Positions 54,439 to 64,000 of a stretch of DNA of 64,000 nt are shown piece by piece. The position numbers and the translations under genes were made by a program. Source of the stretch: Bedellia somnulentella. Taxonomy: Eukaryota; Arthropoda; Insecta; Lepidoptera; Bedelliidae. The stretch lies in NCBI GenBank assembly GCA_963576735.1, contig OY755188.1, positions 14,620,323 through 14,684,322 on the forward strand, read 5' to 3'. The notes beneath the pieces are model-generated. The model was not told the DNA's origin. It worked only from the letters and a program-made list of their open reading frames with translations, and searched no databases. Within the stretch, counting starts at the first letter, position 1. Each line of letters opens with the position of its first letter.

Positions 54439-55857
54439 GCAAATGATGAGTCCGATATTGAAAGTGGGTAGTGAGTATTATTAGAGTTTCATGTGATGTA
54501 GTATCACCACGCATCAGTGACACACGTTTACCGAAATGCAATAAGCGGAGCGTAACAGTTGGATAACTGTTGTGTAAGTTATACCTGCGAACGGTGAATG
54601 GGCGGAAGGATGACGGTCAAAGCCGAAAACTTAGGTAAATACTGCGGGAAGAACAGTAAGGGAACTTTGTAAATAATGATCTTAATTTGTTGTATTAGAC
54701 TTTATCTTCGACACAACAAAAAGAAAGTTACTGAATCTACACATTTCTTGTAAAAATTAATCGAATGTGTTAAAAACAAAGTAAGAATAAATTTTTAATT
54801 AAAAGTCTTCCACAAGGTAGATCGAGAAGGGAAGCCGATGGCTAAGGGCAACTCAGCACTGAATTTATGATGATATTTAAACGCATCGATTTAATATATG
54901 ATATTTGTCAAAAAAATAATATAGATATACTCAACTCAAAGGTCCACACATTAAAATCGATTTTGGCGGAGTAGTATTTTGAAAGCTAGTGTAACTTTTG
55001 ATATACATATACATTCTTATATATATATTTATATTTAGTTCAGTTCCCAAGTGTGTTACAAACCCAATGTTTTACTTTAATTATTTTGGAAAATATGTGT
55101 GAAATCTCCTAATTGGCTTATAGAAATGTTATGATTTATACTTATATATATTTAAGTTGCTGTAAGTTTTCCGAAAAATGTAAAATAAAATAAAATATCT
55201 GGGGAAGGCTTAAGTCTGTTGATAATAGTTAATTGAATTCATATTTTATTGTGTACTTTGGTTTTATAAGAGGTCTTACTTCTGCCATCCACACCTCAAT
55301 TAATACATTACATGAACCGTATGAATCTATCGTGAGTCGAAGTGGTAATGGATATTAAGTTTTTTCACGGTTAAAAGTATACTTACTGTTATAAAATACT
55401 AAATGTATCAAATGCTGTTATGTTCCTATTGTTTGTTCTGATATACGATGATGCGATGTGGCGGCGCGGCGGCGAGAGGCAGGTGTAAAGAAAATAATCA
55501 AATTGGATCACGGAAGATAGTATCGTGGAGTTTTATGTAGCTATTTTTACTCTCTTATTCTTATCAAATCGTATGCCATGTTATGTTGTAGTAGGTATAT
55601 AGTATTACGGGTCAACAGGGCAATAGGTAATACGTGAAGCAATGTCTTGTGCGTGATCCTTTTTATTTTACTTCAACTACTATGTGTGTATTTTGAGAAG
55701 TGGATCGAGAGTCAGTATCTTCATTATTCTTTAATTCCTTTAATGACATCTTTTGGGAGACGCTCTCAGCAAATTGTCACTAGCTAAACTTATGTTCGTG
55801 CCATTCACATTTTTTTTAAATATAAATTACTATGCATTTTTTGTTTTACAACGTTAA
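54439..55857. other. No firm feature; small GC-rich island at 55447-55484
   Basis: 1.4 kb, AT-rich apart from GATGTGGCGGCGCGGCGGCG. The island could be a promoter or exon scrap, but nothing else supports that. Confidence 0.4.
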
Positions 55858-55926
55858 TCACACTCAACCTTCCAAAGTGGCTGCATTGACGATATTGAAG
55901 TATTGATAGCCGCGGGTATATGTAAT
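55858..55926 (+). repeat. SINE-A 3' scrap
   Basis: CACTCAACCTTCCAAAGTGG and TAGCCGCGGGTATATGTAAT only. Confidence 0.5.
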
Positions 55927-55983
55927 TATATCACGGTAGTAATCGTTGCCCATACTGAGTCAGCTTGGCAGACAATAGCCTTA

Positions 55984-56165
55984 AGAGCTTATTCTATTAC
56001 ACTTTGTCGTTGCTGAATTCAGACGTCCTTCGAAGTTACTGCCGCAGACGCTTGTTATTCCACTACACAAATTTCATTTCTAGCGTTCTGAACGTTATTC
56101 GACTAGTCTGAATACAGATTCTGTGGCTTTCAGACGTCTTCATTCAGACAAATGGAATAAGCTCT
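55984..56165. mobile_element. Harbinger-type MITE, copy 2 (182 bp)
   Basis: Same family as 54242-54435 (GACGTCCTTCGAAGTTACTG shared), with ends AGAGCTTATTC and GAATAAGCTCT, flanked by TTA on both sides (55981-55983, 56166-56168). Confidence 0.8.
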
Positions 56166-56639
56166 TTATCACTCGTTGAAGCTTCTGTGAGGTCTGTTTT
56201 ATATAATCCCTTTAAAAATAAAACTTTAGTTAAAGTATCAGCATTTTGAAAGCAACACTATACCTAATCGCAACAAAATTCCCCAACACACCTCTACAGC
56301 TAAATGCAAGAAAAACATCTCATATTTAGCATTGCGTGTAAACTTCACGGTTACAAGTACATTCATTACACCCGTCCACTCTATATTTCAACTGAGGCAG
56401 ATTGCGTTCTCAAGTGTTTATTTAGCACTTACTACACTAGTTCATTACGCCATTTAGTACCAACAAAATCATCACCTGTTATGGATTCTGTGGTATCAAA
56501 TAGCTGTGTTGTTGTAGGTGGGTTTAGATTGCAAATGATTTTGTGGGAACGTGAGCAATAGTAGTTCTATTGGAATGTCTCGTAAATGAAGATAAATACT
56601 GTTCTGCATCATTACTTTATTACAGCTTATAAGTCCCCA

Positions 56640-57045
56640 TCGAAGGCTCGAGCCTACCTGTATGGTGCATACATACATACATATACTCACGGCTATAAAT
56701 CCCTAAAAAGGGTAGCCAGAGCTAAGGAATCAGAAATTCCTCAGCCACTTTTGGAAGTTGCGTGGGGAAAATATGATAAAATAAAGGTTGTTGGTGATGT
56801 GTCTCCAACCGCATCGCCCAAAAATCCCTTAAAAGTTCCAATACCGTTAGTCGCCTCTTACGAACACCCACCGGAAGAAATGGGGTAGTGCTATTCTATG
56901 CCGACACTACACAGCTTTACCTGTATGGTGATTTGGCTAAAGTCCGACCTAATGCAGGTTAGCAAACTATAGCTTACTACTGTGATAGCTACAAAGATAA
57001 AAAATTCCCAAACCTCTGCACTGTTAGCCATGGCTAGGCCACGGA
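56640..57045. repeat. Unclassified dispersed repeat, second copy, split by SINE-A
   Basis: GGCTCGAGCCTACC before and GGTGATTTGGCTAAAGTCC after the SINE match the repeat at 22.2 kb. Confidence 0.45.
56668..56917 (-). repeat. SINE-A (subfamily 1), 13-bp target duplication
   Basis: TACCTGTATGGTG at 56655-56667 and 56918-56930. Full length. Confidence 0.95.
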
Positions 57046-57231
57046 GGCAGTAAATATGCTCTAAAAATCTGAAAACCAAAGTTCCCGTAAGTTAGTTACA
57101 AGTATGGTCAAATTGTGTATAGAAAATTCTTAATCCATAACCTCTTTTATTATTATATGGAATTGACATTGTAAAAGTAGAAAGTAACTGGCAATAACAT
57201 TTTCTTAAATTAGAATAACTATTGGATATAT

Positions 57232-57480
57232 ACACATACATACATATACTCACGGCTATAAATCCCTAGAAGGGGTAGCCAGAGCTAAGGAATTAGAAAT
57301 TCGTCAGCCACATTTGGAAAATTGAGTGGGGAAAGGATGGTAAAGTAAAGGTTGTTGGTGATGGGTCTCCAACCGCATCGCCCAAAAATCCCTTAAAAGC
57401 CCCAATACCATTAGTCGCCTCTTACGTACACCCAACGGTAGAAACGGGGTAGTGCTATTCTAAGCCGACACTGCACGGCA
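57232..57480 (-). repeat. SINE-A (subfamily 1), full length
   Basis: CACATACATACATATACTCA to CCGACACTGCACGGC; ATATATA-type sequence on both sides. Confidence 0.9.
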
Positions 57481-57791
57481 ATATATAATATATAAATAAG
57501 TATTCTATAGATATCCTTTTTGTCGACATCAATAATTTAATTGGTAATTCAAAATACTCATCTTACGTGGTTTTCTCAGGATGGCTTAATGATGCATGCA
57601 TTCGATTATTGAACATAACACCTATAATAAAGATAGAAGATAAAGATTACATCCACTTACAATCTGCGATGATATCTTGGTGATTCAATATTCTAGACTC
57701 AGATCTGTGTTTTGAGATTGCAGTTTTAGTCTTTTAGTAAGTAACTTAAGTTGAAGTTGGATTTTACAAGTACTTACGTAATATATTAAAT

Positions 57792-57982
57792 ACATACATA
57801 CATATTCTCATGCCGTTAGTTCCCATTGGGGTAGGCAGAGACTATCGATCGCCACTTTGTACGATCCTGGCAAACCTCTCTGGCTTCGTTTACATAAATC
57901 AATCTTTTCATACATGCTCTTTTATTCTTCATACTGCGGACACCTGCCTTTTTGAGCACAATTTCTATTTGATCCAAATGTG
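57792..57982 (-). mobile_element. RTE LINE 3' fragment
   Basis: CATA tail, TCTCATGCCGTTAGTTCCCA, then antisense coding to CAAATGTGTC. ATTAAATAC flanks both ends. Confidence 0.85.
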
Positions 57983-58035
57983 TCAAAAAGGATTAAATAC
58001 TTTTTAGTTTTATCGATACTGTGTAGTTTTATCGA

Positions 58036-58287
58036 TGCCGTGTAGTGTCGGCTTAGAATAGCACTACCCCAATTCTTCCGGTGTGTGTACGTAAGAGGCG
58101 GCTAACGGTATTGGGGCTTTTAAAGGATTTTTGGGCGATGCGGTTGGAGACCCATCACCAACCACCTTTATATTACCATCTTTTCCCCACTAAAATTTCC
58201 AAAAGTGGCTGAGGATTTTTTTATTCCTTAGCTCTTGCTACCCCTTCTAGGGATCTATAGCCGTGAGTATATGTATGTATGTATGTG
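58036..58287 (+). repeat. SINE-A (subfamily 1), 5' end doubled
   Basis: CTGTGTAGTTTTATCGATGC precedes CGTGTAGTGTCGGCTTAG, so a ~22-bp leader containing GTGTAG is repeated. Full body and TATG tail. Confidence 0.9.
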
Positions 58288-58657
58288 TATCTACGTGAAG
58301 AGTTAAAACTTAAAAACTCTTGCCGTTAGTTTTAAATTGTTAACTAGCTAATCTGCAAACGTTGTTTTGCCATATAAATTATTTCTAGAGAATTACTAGT
58401 CTAATAAATAATAATTTTTTTTTGGGGAGGACAATTCTCATCACTTGGAAGTATAAAAAATAGTTTTAAACATATGCTCAGACCTACCAAATGTGTATGC
58501 GATATTTCATTTAAATCGCTTCAGGCGTTCCGGAGGAGTTTGGTGACTTTTGGACACGCAATTTTATATAACTCAAACTACTTTTTCACTGAAGAAAGAT
58601 ATTACATTTGCCAATAAATTTTTGCTTTTTCTGGAAATGGTTTGAATAAATAATGTT

Positions 58658-58778
58658 CGAATAAAGATTGGTTGGAATGGATCTCCGGCCACGCGTCGCT
58701 GAACAATAGCTTAAAAAGCTATAAAACTCCAGATCGCCCTTTAAGACGCCCAACGTAAGAACTATTCTAAACGGAAAG
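58658..58778 (-). repeat. SINE-A 5' half, old
   Basis: GATTGGTTGGAATGGATCTC, CCGGCCACGCGTCGCTGAAC and ACGCCCAACGTAAGAACTAT follow the minus-strand order. Confidence 0.55.
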
Positions 58779-58797
58779 GGCGCAGCAGACTACTTAC

Positions 58798-58921
58798 TCT
58801 GATTCATTGTAAGACCAATATCACCACGCCGCCGCCCCGTCCCAATGAGGGTTACTTTGATGATCACTACAGTTCTAGTAGCGGGACCAACGGCTTTCGT
58901 GTCCTCCAAAGAAAGGGATTC
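58798..58921 (-). CDS. Candidate internal exon of a minus-strand gene
   Basis: The minus strand shows a T-rich tract and CAG acceptor, 124 bp open in the phase left by the exon at 60207-60109, and a donor GTAAGT. It would encode ESLSLEDTKAVGPATRTVVI and, further on, LIGTGRRRGDIGLTMNQ. Against it: the segment is GC-rich, lies between SINE debris, and its wording (ACGAAAGCCGTTGGTCCCGC) resembles a repeat commonly seen in moth DNA, so it may be repeat-derived. Confidence 0.25.
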
Positions 58922-58980
58922 CTGAAAAAAATATAATATTTATTCGCAAACACACATTACAATGAAACCAAACAAAAAAA

Positions 58981-59203
58981 TGTGATAGGGGGCAGGGTTT
59001 TTGTACGAATACACTGTCACATGACTAAAGACAATGCAACCATGTGGGTTTCCCCAAGATGTTTTCGCTCACCGTTAACAACCATGATAAGTTAACCACA
59101 CAAATGTCTTTAGAAAAGACAAATTGGTGTAAACCTGACCCGAGATTTGAACCCTCATCCTAAATCGACGCGACGGATGTTCTTATCCACTCAGCTATAA
59201 AGT
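58981..59203 (-). repeat. SINE-C, 3'-truncated, diverged
   Basis: GTGATAGGGGGCAGG, TGTGGGTTTCCCCAAGATGT, CCACACAAATGTCTTTAG; a tRNA-like head remnant at 59140-59200. Confidence 0.75.
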
Positions 59204-59489
59204 TTAGGTATAAAACTAATCATCGTTACTAAAAAGTAATTTTACTCGTTGTTACATAAAACTTTATGACTAACTTTATATCCAGCACAATTAGAGTTAG
59301 GTCATAACATTAGCATAATATGAAAGAAGTAATGATTAGTATTTCGTAATATGCAAACTGTGCTATTGTTGGAAACCGCAAGGCGTGGTTATTACTAGTA
59401 TAGATGATAAGTTACCCTAAGTCATACACTCATAGTAATTTACATAGTCAGTTTGTAATTAGGGTGACTTCTCATTTTGGAATATACCA

Positions 59490-59541
59490 TACAAACATAC
59501 ATATACTCACGGCTATAAATCCCTAGAAGGGGTAGCCAGAT
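59490..59541 (-). repeat. SINE-A 3' scrap
   Basis: ACATACATATACTCACGGCT to AGGGGTAGCCAGA, then abruptly unrelated. Confidence 0.7.
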
Positions 59542-59720
59542 TTTGGAATTTCACAAGTCTATTTAGTTTTTAATATGAGTATTCGAGTTTAGTGTCTTGC
59601 AATATAGTTTTTATGACTTTCGATTGTATAAACTTTCGTAATAATGTATAGGAGTAATATATTATTCTGAAAATAAGAAGCCAGAGCTATTGAACCAATT
59701 CTAATGTTAAGTTGTAGAAT

Positions 59721-59957
59721 TGCCTTGTAGTGCCGGCTTAGAATGTCACCCCTTGAATGAATGTCAATGCCCCTTTCTACCCACGGGTGTCGTAAGAGGC
59801 GACTAAGTTTTTAAAGTGGTTTTTGGGCGATACGGCATCACCAACGATACTTTATTTCTTCCATCTTGTCCTCATCATCATCATCTTGTGGCTGAGGAGC
59901 TTTTAGCTCTGGCTACCCCTTTTTAGGATTTATAGCTGTAAGTATATGCATGTATGT
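59721..59957 (+). repeat. SINE-A (subfamily 2), rearranged
   Basis: TGCCTTGTAGTGCCGGCTTA, a small insertion (TTGAATGAATGTCAATG), CACGGGTGTCGTAAGAGGCG, then TAGCTGTAAGTATATGCATG. Confidence 0.8.
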
Positions 59958-60108
59958 TGTAGAAATTATATATTGGATTGAATCAGGCGTTACTTTGCGG
60001 AAATCCATAGCAATATTAATATTAATAAATTTCTTCGCTTAATTCCGCTAAATAATACCTGCAGTCTTCATGCAACATGCACTGTGCACCGCCCGCCCTT
60101 CCACTTAC

Positions 60109-60207
60109 AAGAAATCGAAAAGCAGACAATGCACCACACACACACCCGCAAGCGAAAACCACAGGCAACCACAAACATGCGACGCGTTTCGACTCAACAC
60201 GAGTCAT
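60109..60207 (-). CDS. Candidate first coding exon with signal peptide
   Basis: The minus-strand ATG at 60207 opens 33 codons, MTRVESKRVACLWLPVVFAC then GCVCGALSAFRFL, and ends exactly at a consensus donor GTAAGTGG in phase 0. The Arg/Lys start followed by a hydrophobic, Cys-rich core and ALSA is a plausible signal peptide. The stretch is distinctly GC-richer than its surroundings. A TATA-like box and initiator lie just upstream. The rest of the gene lies at lower coordinates; only one weak candidate exon (58921-58798) was found. The longer minus-strand frame through here has no other support. Confidence 0.45.
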
Positions 60208-60235
60208 TGACGAGCAGTTAGTAGACAGTTCGGCA

Positions 60236-60262
60236 GCTGACCACCGAGAAATTATATATTTA
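60236..60262 (-). promoter_or_regulatory. TATA box and initiator for the minus-strand exon
   Basis: The minus strand reads TAAATATATAATTTC, then CGGTGGTCAGCTG; TCAGC is an arthropod-type initiator about 20-24 bp below the TATA motif, slightly closer than usual. It would give a ~30-nt 5' UTR. Confidence 0.4.
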
Positions 60263-61309
60263 AAGTTCGCATAGCAACTAGCAGACTCAACCCTTTTTAT
60301 TCTATAGTTAGCTGACATAATTATATGTTTTCGAATATGCCTTAGTGTATGTTTCGAAAATCTATATAATTTCTTTGAATCTTTTCGATGATTGAACAAA
60401 CTATGCAAAATATGAAAATATATGAACATTTTGATTAAGACAGAAAACGTTTACAAGACAACCATTACAGAAATATCATTATCGACACATCAAATTGGTA
60501 ATCTCCGCGAAACGTGATATTGTCTATGGCTAATAATTACGTAGGCCATTTTGGCAAAGGTTAGGTAAATCTATAATTAATCTTCACACGTGATTTTCAG
60601 AATATTAATTAAATGTTTGCTTATGTGACAGGCGAATTATTAAATTATAATGGTTGACTTATAATTAATTGACTGTGTATCTTCTTAAGCAGAATAATGT
60701 TGAAAAGGGCTAATATCGAATCAGGAATAATATTTAAATCATGTTTTACATTTTATCCCGATATCTAAACCAATTTTTAAATTGCTAAAACACGTTTCAC
60801 AGTTTTTTCTCTAATTTTATGGCATGCATTTAAAAAACCGTGGAAATAATCATGACAATGATAATTAATCTTTTTTTAAATGATCAGTTAGGTTTGAGAT
60901 TCATGATGGCACGTTGAAGCTTTTAATCATGTTTCGTAATAAATTTAAATTTATGATAATAATAGGACTTTTCCACCATACTTAGCAATTTAATTACTTT
61001 AAAATATAATCTGTTAAAGGAAAGCCAACCAGCCACATTACTTTAAAATATAATCTGTTGAAGGAAAGCCGGATTTGCATAACCAGTGAAGACTTCCACA
61101 CCTTCTTGACAGGTAATTTAGGAACTAATCATAAAGCCTCGTTAAAATGTTATCAAGCTTTTAATCGGTTCTGCTTTATGTACTCGTTATATAATGTGCA
61201 TCTGCATACCTAATAATGATCTAAAATTTCATAATCTGAGTAGAATTTTTTGTCTTTTCTGTTGTAATTTTCTTGTAATGCCTATCAAATATATAATAAA
61301 GACTGAAAT
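60263..61309. other. AT-rich intergenic sequence with a short direct repeat
   Basis: ACTTTAAAATATAATCTGTT plus AAGGAAAGCC occurs at 60995-61026 and again at 61041-61072, a 46-bp tandem step. Nothing else is recognised. Confidence 0.5.
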
Positions 61310-61410
61310 GACAAATACTTCTTGGTGTAAGCCCGAATTGAAAATTGAACTCATTTCTCTCGAATGAAAAGCGGCGCTGTATCCATTAAAACATTAAGTT
61401 TGTTGTTGTA
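61310..61410 (-). repeat. SINE-C head remnant, old
   Basis: TTGGTGTAAGCCCGAATTGA, TTGAACTCATTTCTCTCG and the following tRNA-like antisense resemble the SINE-C head at low identity. Confidence 0.4.
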
Positions 61411-62120
61411 CTAACCTAAACACATGCCACCACACCATACCTAAATAACTTAGAACTCACAGATAGTACACACAGTGGACAATGTAAAATTATCTTGTTA
61501 TTAATCTTGTATAAGAATCACAGTACTCCATCTCTATCTAAAAAATAAATCGTTAAAATTCTTATGTTACAATAAGTATAACAAATTTTTTCTCATTTTA
61601 TAAGTAAACATCGCATTAGGTTATTGTCTGTAATGGTGTTTGTAAAATATGATGATGAATAAATAAATAAATAAATCTAAGATAGACGTCATAAGGGACG
61701 AAGTATGGTAGTTAAAGAGCTGCAGTAATTCAATTCATTTAGCAACCATTGCCACACCGTAACCTTGCCCCTGTTTTCTTTTTTAAACACCAAAATCTGA
61801 ACAATCAGCGTATTTTCTGAAAGTAGTAGCCGGTTAGCCGTTCTTGTCAATTCTGTAGTAATTGTATACATACATCCAGAACAATCATTATTTGTATTAG
61901 GTTGTGTGTGTGTCTAAATTGTTTATTATATAATTAAAGTGTTTCGAAGAATGTGGTAAGTGCTTTACTATTTAACTCACATTATTCCCTTAGAAAGTTT
62001 ATTACTTCAATACAAGTCGAGCGAGACAGGTTTACAACCTTATTAAAGTGCGTTTCTAATTTTTATACGTGTTTCATAACAATTTCAATGCACTGACATG
62101 GCTAGTTAGTTTCTATAAAA
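61411..62120. other. No recognisable feature
   Basis: AT-rich; includes an AATA microsatellite near 61660. Confidence 0.5.
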
Positions 62121-62133
62121 TAAGTTCACAAAA

Positions 62134-62378
62134 GTTTGCTGTGTAGTGTCGGCTTAGAATAGCACTACCCCGTTTCTACCGACGGGTGTACGTAAGAGGC
62201 GACTAACGGTATTGGGGCTATTAAGGATTTTTTGGGCGATGCGGTTGGAGTCCCATGACCAACAACCTTTATTTTACCATCTTTTCCCCACTCTACTTTC
62301 CAAAAGTGGTTGAGAAATTTCTAATTCCTTAGCTCTGACTACCCCTTCTAGGGATTTACAGTCGTGAGTATATGTATG
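62134..62378 (+). repeat. SINE-A (subfamily 1), 13-bp target duplication
   Basis: TAAGTTCACAAAA at 62121-62133 and 62379-62391. Full length. Confidence 0.95.
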
Positions 62379-62738
62379 TAAGTTCACAAAATGAGTTTAT
62401 AATAAGTGCTCCAAGAGATAGAAAATATTATTATTCGTTCAGTAAATACTTTGTACTCAGTCCGAGTTTTTATTATTTGCCAAAAAAGACCCAAAAGAAA
62501 ATTAAGGTTTCCATCTTCTATTAAAAAAGTCCACCTGGTAAAGGTCGTGAAAAGCTGATCGATGAGGCCAGTGGTGATAGCGCATTTGGGAAATTAAAAG
62601 GGGGCCAATTCCCAGTATTGGACGACTTAACATTAGTCCATATTTTCTTTCATATCATACAAATTCCAAAAGCCAGCTTGATTATGTGAAAATAAGTTGA
62701 TCGTGTACATAACAATAACTAAATCACCTCTCATAACG

Positions 62739-62964
62739 TACATACATACATAAATATACTCACGGCTATAAATCCCTAGAAGGGGTAGCCAGAGCTAAGG
62801 AACTAGAAGTTCCTCAGCCACTTTTGGAAAGTTGAGTGGGGAAAAGATGGCAAACCGCATCGCCCAAAAATCCCTTAAAAGCCCCAATACCGTTAGTCGC
62901 CTCTTACGTACACCCACCGGCAGAAATGGGGTAGTGTTATTCTAAGCCGACACTACACAGCAAA
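62739..62964 (-). repeat. SINE-A (subfamily 1), 11-bp target duplication, internal deletion
   Basis: CTCTCATAACG at 62728-62738 and 62965-62975. About 28 bp around GTTGTTGGTGATGGGTCTCC is deleted between GATGG and CAAACCGCATCG. Confidence 0.95.
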
Positions 62965-63015
62965 CTCTCATAACGCTCACGGTAAAAAATGGTTTGTGCT
63001 TTTTCACTTGGGGAG

Positions 63016-63267
63016 CTGTGTAGTGTCGGCTTAGAATAGCACTACCCCATTTCTTCCGGTGGGTGTACGTAAGAGGCGACTAACGGACTTGGGGCTTTTA
63101 AAGAGATTTTTGGGCGATGAGGTTGGAGACCCATCACCAACAACCTTTATTCTACCATCTTTTCCCCACTCACCTTCCAAAAGTGGCTGAGGTATTTAAT
63201 ATTTCTCAGCTCTGGCTACCCCTTTTAGGGATTTATAGCCGTGAGTATTTGTATGTATGTATGTATG
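63016..63267 (+). repeat. SINE-A (subfamily 1), 11-bp target duplication
   Basis: CACTTGGGGAG at 63005-63015 and 63268-63278. Full length. Confidence 0.95.
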
Positions 63268-63342
63268 CACTTGGGGAGAAACGACACAGCTAATAATAAT
63301 GTAACAGCAGTTATAAAATTAAACGAAATTGCAATAAATAAA

Positions 63343-64000
63343 TCCCTATCTACCAGAATGGGTACTAATGGCGTTCGTATATATGTCGTGGCCATATCGT
63401 AGAATTGAACACATCGTGAAATGATCGATCATTTCATGAAATGGTCACATTTCATGATGTGGCCAACTTGACTTGACCAGATCATAAAATCGTCAACGTT
63501 TCACGATTTTGTCATCCACGCTTGGCCAGATCGTAGAAATAGGGTAACCTGTGAAATGCGATCCAAACTCTACCGTTTTTTAACATATTGCTCAGTTATT
63601 TCGTAATTAGCAAAAACCTTTTCGTCGAAAACTCTTTTCTTATTACGTTCTTCCTCCCTTGATAACGAAATATTAACTTTTTTACTGCGAGAAATAACAC
63701 TTTTGACAGCAGCCGCCATCTTCACTCATAAACAAAGCGTTTTCAGCGCCCCTACCGGTAATTAATGTAACTACTTTACGATATGACCAAATAATCTTAA
63801 CCATTTCATGAAGAGGCCGCGCGTTAAGTTGGCCATATCGAGAAACGATTTCTTATCATTGATCTGCCCAAACCACATCACGATGTGGCCAATAAACAGT
63901 TGAACATTTCATGAAATACAACCATTTCATGAAATGATCGATCATTTCATGATGTGTTCAAATTTACGATATGGCCACGACATATACATATATGCGTATT
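63343..64000 (+). mobile_element. RTE 3' end fragment split by a TIR element
   Basis: CCCTATCTACCAGAATGGGT and ACTAATGGCGTTCGTATA (63343-63383) match the RTE terminus; the degraded tail (TATACATATATGCG) resumes at 63983 after the TIR element. Confidence 0.65.
63384..63982. mobile_element. Non-autonomous TIR transposon, 599 bp
   Basis: The ends TGTCGTGGCCATATCGTA and TACGATATGGCCACGACA are inverted. Inverted similarity continues ~65 bp and includes GAAATGATCGATCATTTCAT. TATA flanks both sides (63380-63383, 63983-63986), fitting a 4-bp (or TA) target duplication. Internal ATTTCATGAAATG palindromes and GGCCA/TGGCC boxes repeat several times. No ORF of note. The superfamily is uncertain. Confidence 0.8.

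Noticed and set aside
55447..55484. GC-rich mini-exon with a possible GTGTAA donor
   Set aside because: Too short, weak donor, no acceptor or upstream start context; left as an unexplained GC island.
60077..60274. Plus-strand 65-codon open frame
   Set aside because: The minus strand offers a better explanation: TATA, initiator, signal peptide and an exact donor site.

Overview
This window looks like nuclear DNA of an insect, most likely a moth or butterfly (Lepidoptera). It is AT-rich, gene-poor and packed with the repeat types common in lepidopteran genomes: Helitrons ending in CTAG, RTE- and CR1-type LINEs, and tRNA-derived SINEs. Genes here have short first coding exons, GT-AG introns, TATA boxes and AATAAA or ATTAAA signals. 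There is no sign of bacterial organisation. The species call is an inference from repeat style; no database was searched.

Host genes. Two are well supported on the + strand, and both encode secreted low-complexity structural proteins. Gene 1 (11633-14027) is a 583-residue Gly/Ser/His protein with a heptad-like GGSGHSL repeat. Gene 2 (42107-43559) is a 301-residue Pro/Gln/Asn/Tyr-rich protein. They share a layout: a tiny first coding exon carrying the start of the signal peptide, a phase-0 intron, one long second exon, and a basic site (KGKR or QKKR) soon after the signal peptide. Cuticle, eggshell or silk-associated matrix proteins are the natural guess. A third gene may begin on the - strand near 60.2 kb (signal-peptide exon 60207-60109, candidate second exon 58921-58798). 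A fourth, weak spliced fragment lies at 33.7-34.3 kb.

Mobile DNA fills most of the rest. (i) One SINE-like family, here called SINE-A (about 250 bp, tail of TATG repeats, 9-15 bp target-site duplications), is present in 49 recognisable pieces totalling roughly 10 kb. It shares its 3' terminus with the RTE LINE of the window, its likely partner. (ii) RTE LINE: a large intact RT-coding piece at the left edge (- strand), an intact 3' piece at 44.9-45.6 kb and many short 3' fragments. (iii) A full-length CR1-type LINE (24.2-28.3 kb) with an esterase-like ORF1 and an endonuclease/RT ORF2, lying inside a pair of about 90-bp inverted repeats. (iv) A 5'-truncated second LINE (31.0-33.2 kb), also bracketed by inverted repeats. 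(v) Two Helitron families, one copy of which has an exact empty site 2 kb away. (vi) tRNA-derived SINE families: SINE-C, SINE-E and an unusual palindromic tRNA-like retroposon, SINE-D. (vii) Small TIR elements at 7.9, 54.2, 56.0 and 63.4 kb.

Layout: 1-2.1 kb RTE; 2.2-6.6 kb Helitrons and SINE-A; 6.6-11 kb SINE and LINE debris; 11.5-14.4 kb gene 1; 15-19 kb SINE-A; 19-21.8 kb Helitron within a tandem duplication; 23.4-28.5 kb CR1 composite; 28.65-28.85 kb assembly gap; 29-30.9 kb SINE-D and SINE-A; 30.9-35.1 kb second composite; 35-41.8 kb SINEs and Helitron ends; 42-43.9 kb gene 2; 44-60 kb SINE-rich intergenic DNA; 60 kb possible gene start; 62-64 kb SINE-A and a 599-bp TIR element.
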